Assembly (NCBI RefSeq): GCF_900102625.1
Contig: NZ_FMZC01000001.1
Span: 434,001 to 498,000, forward strand
Origin: Paracidovorax valerianellae
GTDB taxonomy: Bacteria; Pseudomonadota; Gammaproteobacteria; Burkholderiales; Burkholderiaceae_C
Length of the DNA: 64,000 bases
Direction of reading: 5' to 3'
Made by a program: the position numbers and the translations under genes. Below, piece after piece: positions 37,989 through 46,502 of this stretch (its first letter is position 1; the number at the start of each line of letters is the position of its first letter). Under the pieces are notes generated by a model that was given only the letters and a program-made list of their open reading frames with translations, ran no database searches and was not told the DNA's origin.

Positions 37989-39442
37989 AAGTGCTCTTTG
38001 CTACTTCCGAATGTGCGCCGCTGGTGAAAACCGGCGGGCTTGGCGATGTGAGCGCCGCACTGCCGCGCGCATTGGCAGCGTTGGGACATGAGGTAGCGCT
38101 GCTGATGCCGGCCTATGGCGACATGGTCCTTGCCGGTCAGATCGTGGGGTTGTTCGCAATTGCTCCGCATGGCCCCTGGCCCGCGGCGCAGTTGATCCGA
38201 TTGCGCCAGGACGACGGCTTCGTCCTTTATTTGCTTTCGTGCCCGCAACTGTATGCACGTGCAGGCACGCCCTACGGCAGCCCGGACGGTGCTGACCACG
38301 CGGACAACGCGTTTCGCTTTGGCCTGCTCAGCCGCGTGGCGGCAATGATCGGTACGCAAAACAGTCCCTGTGGATGGCAGGCCGATATCGTCCACGCCAA
38401 TGACTGGCCTACCGGACTGGCGCCCTTGTATCTTGCCCAGGCACGGGCCGAAGCCAGCCCCAGCGGGGCGCCCGTAGCACGCAGCCTGGTCACCATTCAT
38501 AACCTGGCGTTCCAGGGCGTCTTTCCACTGCAGGCTTGCGAGTCGCTGGACATTCCGACCGAACTCAGGGGCGTGGATGGCGTCGAATTCTGGGGCCAGA
38601 TGTCGATGCTCAAGGCGGGCTTGAACTTTGCAGACGCCATCACTACTGTCAGCCCGACCTATGCGCGAGAAATCCAGAGTGCCGAGCTGGGCTTCGGCCT
38701 GGATGGGGTGTTGAGGGAGCGCTCCCATGTGCTGCACGGCATCCTCAACGGTATCGATGGCACGATTTGGGACCCAGCCAATGATCCGCTTATCGCAGCG
38801 CCGTACAGCGTGGAGAGCCCATCTGGTAAAGCCCTGAACAAAACCGCGCTGCGACAGCAATGTGGCCTGGACGCGGGGGAAAACCGCATGCTGTTTGGAT
38901 TGGTGGGGCGGCTGACCCACCAAAAAGGTGTGGATCTGATCCTTGCAGGCGCCGAGCGCATGTTGCAGCAAGGTGCCCAACTGGTTGTGTTGGGCAGTGG
39001 TGATGCGGCCATGCAAGCCCGGTTCATGGAGCTTGCGTCCCGACATCCTGCGCATGTCAGCGTCACCTTGGGTTTCAATGAGTCGTTGGCCCATCAAATC
39101 GAAGCCGGGGCGGATTGCTTTCTCATGCCCTCGCGCTTCGAGCCGTGCGGGCTCAACCAGATGTACAGCCAAATCTACGGGACGCCGCCGATCGTCACTC
39201 GGACGGGTGGCCTTGCGGACTCGGTGGTCGATGCCGACTCAGACCAAGGCCAAGGAACGGGGTTTGTCATGCCGGCAGCCACGCAGGAAATGTTCGACGA
39301 CGCGGTGCAACGCGCCATCGCTGCATGGAAGTCACCGGTTGCTTGGGAGTCGCTGCAGCGCGCGGGCATGCGCCAGGAGTTCGGCTGGGAAGCATCAGCG
39401 AATGCCTATGCCGGGCTTTACGCTCAACTGCTGCAAACATGA
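37985..39442 (+). CDS. glgA: Glycogen synthase GlgA (GT5)
   Basis: GlgA adds glucose from ADP-glucose to the non-reducing ends of alpha-1,4-glucan. The 485-residue protein begins [30 protein letters not shown], where KTGGL binds ADP-glucose. It goes on with [27 protein letters not shown] and [11 protein letters not shown], then the C-terminal Rossmann half with [16 protein letters not shown] and [32 protein letters not shown], which contains the catalytic E. It is last in the operon. No glgB branching enzyme or glgP is present in the window, so these must be elsewhere. Confidence 0.96.
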   Translation: [485 protein letters not shown]

Positions 39443-39584
39443 GAAGTTAGCCGCCCTATTGTTCTCTTCTGTCCTACAAAAAACATTAAGAACGGAGGAA
39501 ATACTCATCGAGTGCCACGGTAAAGAGGCACATAAAAGGTACTCGTACCTCGACCTCGGCCCCTGCACTTTCTAGGAGATAGAA

Positions 39585-39803
39585 ATGACCCGTAAATCCT
39601 GGCCCTTCCTGTCCACGTACCAAGAGCGCAGCCCCGAGCAACGTGTTGCCCCAACGTCAGACGCAACGCGAATGTCCGCACGGTCCATTCCGATATCGCT
39701 CGGCACGGACGGCGTCAGCGCCTCTCCCTCAGCCATGGGCAATGGTCACCGCAATCATTGTTCCGACTTCGCATCCAGCAATCTGCTGACTTCGGCTGGC
39801 TGA
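39585..39803 (+). CDS. Hypothetical small protein, 72 residues
   Basis: The reading frame MTRKSWPFLSTYQERSPEQR... matches no family I recognise. It is Ser/Thr-rich, without a signal peptide or membrane segment. Support for a real gene is the strong ribosome site AGGAG 6 nt before the ATG and a stem-loop starting 3 bp after the stop. Against it are the short length and lack of family. It might be a remnant or a last member of the glycogen operon. Confidence 0.35.
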   Translation: MTRKSWPFLSTYQERSPEQRVAPTSDATRMSARSIPISLGTDGVSASPSAMGNGHRNHCSDFASSNLLTSAG

Positions 39804-39805
39804 CC

Positions 39806-39831
39806 GGTTTGCCGGCCAAGGCCGGCAAACC
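39806..39831. terminator. Strong 12-bp stem-loop between convergent genes
   Basis: GGTTTGCCGGCC and GGCCGGCAAACC form a perfect stem with AA between the arms. It lies between the end of the glgA side and the SDR stop at 39845. There is no T-run, so termination, if it occurs, is not of the classic intrinsic type. Confidence 0.5.
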
Positions 39832-39844
39832 CATTCACCTGTTG

Positions 39845-40600
39845 CTATCCCCGTCCGGCGAACGGCATTTTGGTGGCCATGACGGTATGGAACATGACGT
39901 TGGCCTCCAACGGCAAGTTCGCCATGTAGAGCACCGAAGTGCCCACGATGTCGACATCCATCAAAGGCTCCGCAGCAATCTGGCCGTTCGCCTGAGGGAC
40001 GCCCTGGGTCATGCGCTGAGCCAATTCAGTCCCCGCATTGCCGATATCGATCTGCCCGACGGCGATGTCGTACTTGCGTCCATCCAGCGAAGCCGTCTTG
40101 GTCAAGCCCGACACGGCATGCTTGGTGGCCGTATAGGCGATCGAAAAAGGCCGGGGCGTGTGGGCAGAGATCGAGCCGTTGTTGATGATCCGGCCGCCCT
40201 GGGGTTGCTGCGACTTCATCACACGAAACGCTTGTTGCAGGCAATAAAACATGCCGTTGAGATTGGTGCCCACAACTCGGTGCCATTGCTCCAGCGGAAG
40301 TTCATCAATCGGCACTGCCGGTGCGCCGACACCTGCGTTATTGAACAGCAGATCGACCCGACCGAAAACCTCCACCGCTCGATCGAACAGCGCACGCACC
40401 GCTTCGGGATCGGCCACGTCCGTTGGGACCGCCAGGGCACGGTCTCCCGCCTCTGCCTCGGCAATGACATCCCGAAGCAGCGTTTCCCGACGCCCGGCAA
40501 GTACCACACGCCAACCGTCGCGGAGCAATGCCAATGCCGCCGCCTTGCCAATGCCAGATCCGCCACCCGTGACGATGGCAACTTTTGATGGATTACTCAT
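39845..40600 (-). CDS. Short-chain dehydrogenase/reductase (SDR)
   Basis: This is a cytosolic NAD(P)-dependent oxidoreductase of 251 residues, substrate unknown. The cofactor loop is [21 protein letters not shown] follows, and the catalytic set is S in [14 protein letters not shown] with YTATK. An arginine after the first beta strand (LAGRRETLL) hints at NADP preference. It converges on the glycogen operon and is separated from rnr by 39 bp on the same strand, so it may share a transcript with rnr. Confidence 0.9.
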   Translation of the reverse strand: MSNPSKVAIVTGGGSGIGKAAALALLRDGWRVVLAGRRETLLRDVIAEAEAGDRALAVPTDVADPEAVRALFDRAVEVFGRVDLLFNNAGVGAPAVPIDELPLEQWHRVVGTNLNGMFYCLQQAFRVMKSQQPQGGRIINNGSISAHTPRPFSIAYTATKHAVSGLTKTASLDGRKYDIAVGQIDIGNAGTELAQRMTQGVPQANGQIAAEPLMDVDIVGTSVLYMANLPLEANVMFHTVMATKMPFAGRG

Positions 40601-40639
40601 CGCCCGTTCCTTGACTTGTCCTGAATCGCACAGCTGACC

Positions 40640-42928
40640 TCATCGACGGGACTTGCGACCTTTAGGGGCCGGTCCCGCACGTTTGCCCGGAGGCTTTGAG
40701 GGCGCCTTGCGCGACGATCTTTCATCAGACGATGCACCGCGGGCTGACGACTTCTTACCGGACGAGGCACCCGCATGCGTGCCGCGGCTTTCCGAAGAGC
40801 CCCCAGCGCCCACCGCCCTGCCCTTGGTCGGGCGTGGCAGCGCAAGGTCTTCGCCTTCGCGAACAAGCCGGAAATCGATCTTGCGGCCATCCAGGTCCAC
40901 CCGGCTGACCTGCACCCTCACGCGGCTGCCGATCGCATAGCGGATGCCCGTGCGCTCGCCACGCAGTTCCTGGCGAGCCTCATCGAACTTGAAGTACTCG
41001 CCGCCCAACTCAGTGATGTGCACGAGGCCCTCGACATACATCGAATCCAATGTCACGAAGATCCCGAAGCTGGTTGCCGCACTGACAACGCCGCTGTATT
41101 CCTCGCCCAGATGCTCGCGCATGTACTTGCACTTGAGCCAGGCCTCGACGTCGCGACTGGCTTCGTCGGCACGGCGCTCATTGGCGCTGCAATGCAGCCC
41201 AGCGGCCTCCCAGGCCTGCGTCTCACGGCTGGCCACGGGCGCCTCCTTGCGAGGCTGGGTGGTCGGCGCGGCAGCCCTTGCTGCCAAACGTTTAGCCAGT
41301 TTGGCATGCGCTTCGCCGGGAGTCGGCAGCGCGGGCAAACGGTATTTGTTCTTGCTGAGAATCGCCTTGATCACCCGATGAACCAGAAGGTCTGGATAAC
41401 GACGGATGGGGCTGGTGAAATGGGTGTATGCCTCGAATGCGAGCCCGAAATGGCCGCTGTTGTTCGGGGTGTAAATGGCTTGCTGCATGGACCGCAGAAG
41501 CATCGTATGGATCTGCTGCGCGTCCGGGCGATCCTTGGTAGCGTCAGCAATCGCCTGAAAATCCCCGGGTTTGGGATCGTCGCCGATGGTCATGCCCACA
41601 CCCATCGCCTTGAGGTAGTTGCGCAGGATTTCCTGCTTTTCCGGCGTAGGGCCTTCGTGCACGCGGAACAGACCGGGCTGCCCGCCTTGCGCGATGAAAT
41701 CGGCACTGCACACGTTGGCCGCCAGCATGGCCTCCTCGATCAGGCGGTGCGCATCGTTGCGGGTGCGGGGCAGGATCTTTTCGATGCGGCCGTTGTCGTC
41801 GCAGATGATCTGTGTCTCGGTGGTTTCGAAATCCACCGCACCACGCACATGGCGTGCAGCCAGCAGGGCGCGGTACACATCGTGCAGGTTGAGCAGGTCT
41901 TTGACGCGCGCCTTGCGCTTGGTCGCCTCCGGTCCTCGTGTGTTGGCCAAGATGGCCGCCACTTCGGTGTACGTGAACCGCGCATGGCTGAACATCACCG
42001 CGGGATAGAACTGGTACGCGTGCACGTCGCCCTTGGCGGTGATGAGCATGTCGCACACCATGCACAGGCGCTCAACGTCCGGATTCAGCGAGCAAAGTCC
42101 GTTGGACAGCTTCTCGGGCAGCATCGGGATCACGCGGCGCGGAAAGTACACGCTGGTGGCGCGGTCGTACGCATCGATGTCGATCGCGCTGCCTGTCTCC
42201 ACGTAGTTGCTGACATCTGCAATCGCAACGAGCAGTCGCCATCCTTTGGCACGTCCGACTTTGGTGGGCTCGCAGTACACCGCATCGTCGAAATCGCGTG
42301 CGTCTTCGCCGTCGATGGTCACCAGCGGCACATCTGTCAGGTCGACCCGGCTGCGCTTGTCCTGAGCCCGAACCTTGTCCGGCAGCGCCTTGGCTTGCGC
42401 GAGTGCATCGGCCGAAAACTCATGCGGCACGCCGTATTTGCGCACGGCGATCTCGATCTCCATCCCAGGGTCGTCCACCTCGCCCAGAACTTCGGTGATG
42501 CGTCCCACAGGTTGGCCGAACAAGGCCGGCGGCTCGGTCAGCTGGACCACGACCACTTGGCCCGGTTTCGCCGCGCCGGTAGCGCCTTTGGGTATCAGAA
42601 CATCCTGTCCGTACCGCTTGTCTTCAGGCGCCACGAGCCAGACGCCGCTTTCCTGCAACAGCCGCCCGATGATGGGTTGGTTCGGCCGTTCGATGATTTC
42701 AACCACGCGCCCTTCGGGACGGCCCCGACGATCTTGTCGAACGATTCGCACACGCACGCGGTCTTTGTGCAAGACGGCACGCATCTCATTGGGAGGAATA
42801 TAAATATCGGATTCGCCGTCGTCGCGCTGCACAAATCCATGTCCGTCGCGATGCCCCTGCACACTGCCTTCGATCTCGTCTTCATTGCGCGCAGCAGGTG
42901 CGCCGGGGGTCGATTTTTTGATATACAA
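40640..42928 (-). CDS. rnr: Ribonuclease R
   Basis: RNase R is a 3'-5' exoribonuclease that degrades structured RNA. The 762-residue reading has N-terminal cold-shock domains (SVQGHRDGHGFVQRDDGESDIYIPP), the RNB catalytic domain with VTIDGEDARDFDDAVY (metal-binding aspartates), HFTSPIRRYPDLLVHR, an S1 domain (EYSGVVSAATSFGIFVTLD) and a Lys/Arg/Ser-rich tail. There is no in-frame ATG near the N-terminus. I chose a TTG at 42928, with AGGAAAG 10 nt upstream. That TTG lies inside the -10 element of a divergent tRNA gene, so the start is uncertain; a GTG at 42862 would clip into the first domain. Confidence 0.92.
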   Translation of the reverse strand: MYIKKSTPGAPAARNEDEIEGSVQGHRDGHGFVQRDDGESDIYIPPNEMRAVLHKDRVRVRIVRQDRRGRPEGRVVEIIERPNQPIIGRLLQESGVWLVAPEDKRYGQDVLIPKGATGAAKPGQVVVVQLTEPPALFGQPVGRITEVLGEVDDPGMEIEIAVRKYGVPHEFSADALAQAKALPDKVRAQDKRSRVDLTDVPLVTIDGEDARDFDDAVYCEPTKVGRAKGWRLLVAIADVSNYVETGSAIDIDAYDRATSVYFPRRVIPMLPEKLSNGLCSLNPDVERLCMVCDMLITAKGDVHAYQFYPAVMFSHARFTYTEVAAILANTRGPEATKRKARVKDLLNLHDVYRALLAARHVRGAVDFETTETQIICDDNGRIEKILPRTRNDAHRLIEEAMLAANVCSADFIAQGGQPGLFRVHEGPTPEKQEILRNYLKAMGVGMTIGDDPKPGDFQAIADATKDRPDAQQIHTMLLRSMQQAIYTPNNSGHFGLAFEAYTHFTSPIRRYPDLLVHRVIKAILSKNKYRLPALPTPGEAHAKLAKRLAARAAAPTTQPRKEAPVASRETQAWEAAGLHCSANERRADEASRDVEAWLKCKYMREHLGEEYSGVVSAATSFGIFVTLDSMYVEGLVHITELGGEYFKFDEARQELRGERTGIRYAIGSRVRVQVSRVDLDGRKIDFRLVREGEDLALPRPTKGRAVGAGGSSESRGTHAGASSGKKSSARGASSDERSSRKAPSKPPGKRAGPAPKGRKSRR

Positions 42929-42929
42929 T
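42924..42929 (+). promoter_or_regulatory. -10 element of first tRNA-Leu gene
   Basis: TACAAT stands 18 bp before the tRNA and corresponds to TATAAT before the second copy. On the opposite strand its bases include the TTG proposed as the rnr start. Confidence 0.6.
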
Positions 42930-42947
42930 CTGAGTCTTTCCTGAAAT

Positions 42948-43032
<85 letters not shown>

Positions 43033-43063
43033 AGTTTAACGATAACCTGCAAGGTTTTCGGAC

Positions 43064-43098
43064 AAAAAAGCCGCTTCTTTCGAAGCGGCTTTTTTTTG
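43064..43098. terminator. Intrinsic terminator after tRNA-Leu copy 1
   Basis: GCCGCTTC-TTTC-GAAGCGGC forms the stem, flanked by A-run and T-run, so it could stop transcription in both directions, including transcripts that would otherwise run toward rnr. Confidence 0.9.
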
Positions 43099-43172
43099 CG
43101 CCTTTCGCCTACTCCGTCCAATGCCCGAACAACAAAATTTTGTTGCTCGACCATACCCCTGAAAAATCGCAC

Positions 43173-43178
43173 TATAAT
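43173..43178 (+). promoter_or_regulatory. -10 element of second tRNA-Leu gene
   Basis: A consensus TATAAT lies 17 bp before the second tRNA. No convincing -35 hexamer is seen at 16-18 bp upstream. Confidence 0.65.
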
Positions 43179-43195
43179 TCGAGTCTTCCTGAAAT

Positions 43196-43280
<85 letters not shown>

Positions 43281-43285
43281 AATTT

Positions 43286-43320
43286 AAAAAGCCGCTGTGA
43301 TCACACAGCGGCTTTTTTTT
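43286..43320. terminator. Intrinsic terminator after tRNA-Leu copy 2
   Basis: GCCGCTGTG and CACAGCGGC form a 9-bp stem with a 4-nt loop, preceded by A-run and followed by eight T residues. Confidence 0.92.
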
Positions 43321-43494
43321 GCCCGATATCTTGCCAGAGTAACTACTGAACGCTGCCGGGATCCATAGGCGTTGGAGCCCAAGCCCAGAGCGCCAGTAGC
43401 TCCACCAAATTTCGCATCACGGCATCGCCGCACCAAAGGTTATGAAAACCTTTGGTGCAGTCAACGGCACTGTGTAGGCGCTGGCTAACTAACC

Positions 43495-46236
43495 TTACTT
43501 GCGCAGCAGAGTCTTCAAGGCGTTTTGAAGCCGGCGAGCGCTGGACTCTTCGCTCGGACTTGCCAGCACTCGGGCAACATCCTGGCCCCAGGTCTGCACA
43601 GGGGTCGGATCGTTGCGGCGGGTGAGCAACTGCAATTGCATCGCACGACGCGCCTGCAACTGTTCTGCGGGCGTCGGCACCTCTGCGGCCATTTCCAAGC
43701 GCAGCAATGCTTCCGACGCGTCGCCTTGCGGGGGAGCTGACACCGCCTGAGCCCAGGCCGAGCGAACCGTTCCCTGCACCTGCCCGCCCAGTTCCTGGGT
43801 GCTGGGCAGTTGTGCTGCATCGCGCTTTTGCCAAGCAGCGATCAACTGCGTGAGCGCTTCGCCATGCGCCTGAGCGGCCAGCTTGCGCAGGGTCGACTGA
43901 GCGTGTTCCAGCGCTTCGCGTTGAGCGCGGAATGCGCTGTCGCCCAGGCGGGGACCACGAGGTTCGGAACGCTCTGAGAAACGATCGCCACGGTCACCAA
44001 ACCGATCGCCGCGGGTGTCACCGCCTCGGCCTGCATCGCGCGGGCCACGGCCGTCCTTGCGATCACCCGGACGTCCAGGACGGCCCGGTACTGCCGGCGC
44101 GTCCTTCTTCATCCCAGGACGATCATCGCCACGCACCGCCACCACAGGACGGGGAGCAGGTTTGGGTGCCGTAGCGGCGACAGGTGCACCTTGGTCGGCG
44201 TTCGCACTACCCTCTTCACTGTCCGATGCGGCACCCTCCGCCGGGACGGAAGCCGTATCGCCCGATGGAGCCGCCGGCTGGGTTTGCGCGGCTGCCGCAG
44301 CAGAAGCCGCGGCCTCGTTGGCCAAAGCCTGGCCACGCAGCGCAACTTCCAAGGCGGACATGGCAGCGCGAATCTTCTGCGCATCGCCGCTGGCATTGGC
44401 CTCTTCCAGTGCCTTGGAGGCGTCGAGCACGACACGGTCTCGCGCACTGATTTCGCCGGCCATCTTGTCTCGGTCGGCCGACTTGCGGTTGAACGCTTCA
44501 TCGATGGGCTTGCGGAACGCATCCCACAGCTTTTGCTCATGCTTGCGGTCCAGTGGCACGGACTGGGCCTCTGCCTGCCAGCGCTGCTGCAAAGCCTTGA
44601 CGGCATCCACCCGCAAAGCAGGCGCCGAACCCAATGCGACCGCCTCGTCGATCAACGCATGGCGACGTGCCAGGCTCTCCTTTTGCGCAGTTTCCAGCGG
44701 AGCCGCTGCGGCCGCCATGGCGTCTTTCCATTGCGGCTGCAGTTCGGCAAACACCTTTTCGCTGACATGCCCGCCGTCACGCCAACGGTCACCAAACTGA
44801 TGGAGCGCGCGGTTGACGGCTTTCCAGTCCGGTTGACCGGCATTGGCCTGATCTGCCGTCCAAGCCTTGACCTCTTCAATCAACGCCACACGTTGCGCCT
44901 TGTGCTCGGCCGCGTCGGCACGCACTTTTTCCAGCCAGGCTTCGACCACTTTGTGAGCCGCGTTGCAGGCCTCGTCGAATTTCTTCCAAAGGGCATGGTT
45001 GGCAGGACCGCCCTGGTCTGCCTGCTTCCATTGCTCGCGCAGTTGACGGAGGGTCTCCTGCATCTTGCGGCCGCCCAGGGCTTGGCCTTCAGGCCGTTGC
45101 AACAGGCCTTCAGCACGGGCGACGAGGTCTTCACGGACCTGGTCAGCGCTCCAGCGCTGCCAGCCTTCAAGCTCGCCCGCGGCCACCAACGCAGCATGCA
45201 CCTGCTGCTCCAGCGCAGCATCGATGTGCTTGCCATGCGTCTTCAGCACGGCGCGCAGCGCAGCGGCGGCTCCCGCACTGGCTTTGCCGTGGCCTTCAGC
45301 AGTTTCACGCTCCAGCTTGCCCAGGGATTCACGCACCGACTGCACGGCCTTGTCCCGCACTTCGGGATCCACTTTAGGACGCGCTGGCGTGCGGGCCGAA
45401 ACCTGCTGCGCCGCTGCAGTTTCGGACGGTTGGCCGCGCGCTACGCGCAATTCATCCGCCCAGACAGGCACGGGCGGAAGCGCCGCAGCGGGGTCTTGCG
45501 CGGCAGTCACGGCCTGCGCCACCGCTGGCTGAAACGCATCCCACACCACCAGCAACTGGGTACGCGACGCATCCAGCAATGGCGGGAAACGCGCTTCCAC
45601 ACTGGCCCAGGAGGGGTCGCCCGTCAATTCCTGGGCTTGTTGTTGCCAACGGTCCACATCGACTCGCAAGGCCTCCAAGGCAGCCTGGGCGTCGCGCCAC
45701 GGCTTGGTGGACAGCACTTCGATGCGCTGCGCCAGCAGCACGGCGGCCTCACGCTGCACTTGCACGCGGTGCTGCAGGTCTTCGATGACCTTCATGCGTT
45801 CGGCCAGTTGCACCTTCAGCGAGGCCAAGGGCTCGCGCGACAAAGGCGCGCCAGCCTTCGCGGCGTCCCGCTGCCAAGCCAACGCGTCTGCAATATTCAG
45901 CTTGCCCGCAGACAACAGGCTTTGCGCTTTCTCCGCCCACTCGGCAGCGATGGCTTCCTGGCCCTTGGCTCGGCGGATTTCGTCGAGGCGTTCACGCACC
46001 GCACGCGCAGCACCCTTGTCACGCCCGCTCAGCTCCTTGAACACCTCTTGCAACTGCTCAGGCGCTGGCTGCGTCTGCAGCCACTCGCGGATGCGCGACG
46101 CCCTCTCCCCCGAGGTCGCGGCAGAAAACGCGCCGCCCGTCAGCGCATCCAAGGGATGCGGCTCGGTGTGCTTGGCCGGGGCCGGGTTCACTTCGGGTGC
46201 GTCAGACATTTTGTTGCGAGAAGAAAAAGGAAACAT
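43495..46236 (-). CDS. DUF349 domain-containing protein, 913 residues
   Basis: This is a long helical cytoplasmic protein of unknown function. Repeated DUF349-type helical units (for example LREQWKQADQGGPANHALWKKFDEACNAAHKV and ALQQRWQAEAQSVPLDRKHEQKLWDAFRKPIDEAF) occupy the middle. A low-complexity Ala/Pro-rich linker leads to an Arg/Gly/Asp-rich segment (GDRKDGRGPRDAGRGGDTRG) that could bind RNA, and a helical end. I took the ATG at 46236 (MFPFSSRNK); an ATG at 46209 (MSDAPEV) is an equal candidate, since neither has a visible ribosome site. It stands alone between the tRNA pair and the envelope-protein gene. Confidence 0.85.
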   Translation of the reverse strand: MFPFSSRNKMSDAPEVNPAPAKHTEPHPLDALTGGAFSAATSGERASRIREWLQTQPAPEQLQEVFKELSGRDKGAARAVRERLDEIRRAKGQEAIAAEWAEKAQSLLSAGKLNIADALAWQRDAAKAGAPLSREPLASLKVQLAERMKVIEDLQHRVQVQREAAVLLAQRIEVLSTKPWRDAQAALEALRVDVDRWQQQAQELTGDPSWASVEARFPPLLDASRTQLLVVWDAFQPAVAQAVTAAQDPAAALPPVPVWADELRVARGQPSETAAAQQVSARTPARPKVDPEVRDKAVQSVRESLGKLERETAEGHGKASAGAAAALRAVLKTHGKHIDAALEQQVHAALVAAGELEGWQRWSADQVREDLVARAEGLLQRPEGQALGGRKMQETLRQLREQWKQADQGGPANHALWKKFDEACNAAHKVVEAWLEKVRADAAEHKAQRVALIEEVKAWTADQANAGQPDWKAVNRALHQFGDRWRDGGHVSEKVFAELQPQWKDAMAAAAAPLETAQKESLARRHALIDEAVALGSAPALRVDAVKALQQRWQAEAQSVPLDRKHEQKLWDAFRKPIDEAFNRKSADRDKMAGEISARDRVVLDASKALEEANASGDAQKIRAAMSALEVALRGQALANEAAASAAAAAQTQPAAPSGDTASVPAEGAASDSEEGSANADQGAPVAATAPKPAPRPVVAVRGDDRPGMKKDAPAVPGRPGRPGDRKDGRGPRDAGRGGDTRGDRFGDRGDRFSERSEPRGPRLGDSAFRAQREALEHAQSTLRKLAAQAHGEALTQLIAAWQKRDAAQLPSTQELGGQVQGTVRSAWAQAVSAPPQGDASEALLRLEMAAEVPTPAEQLQARRAMQLQLLTRRNDPTPVQTWGQDVARVLASPSEESSARRLQNALKTLLRK

Positions 46237-46502
46237 GGATTCAATGGGTAAAAGGCCGTGGCCGATGGAGCCAGCGCCTAGAGGCAGCGCAGACGACGCC
46301 GCCGGAAACAAGGGGGCTATTTTCGCCCGGTTTTGGCAAGACCTCTATGCCGTGCGTCTTATCCGGCGCAAACAGGCCAGCAGAACCTCGTTCAAACACC
46401 AGCGCATTGCATATGAGGCGCAGTGTCACGACTGCAATACGGCAATGTAGCCCACGGGCGACCCAGGATGCAAAAGCTTGTTTCTACGCTTGAGCTCGCC
46501 GT

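Larger units (their letters stand above)
39443..39844. other. Region between glgA and the convergent SDR gene
   Basis: This 402-bp stretch contains one candidate small gene (39585-39803) and a strong stem-loop at 39806-39831. The first 140 bp show a GGTAC-TC-GTACC hairpin near 39538 and a GGAGGA at about 39495 without a standard start codon at a suitable distance. Confidence 0.5.

Noticed and set aside
39443-39575. Extension of an out-of-frame glgA shadow with GGAGGA near 39495
   Set aside because: No ATG, GTG or TTG stands at a usable distance, and the frame is only the tail of a shadow of glgA.
44191-46251. 686-codon plus-strand open frame opposite the DUF349 gene
   Set aside because: It is an antisense by-product; the minus strand carries a continuous DUF349 protein with recognisable repeats.
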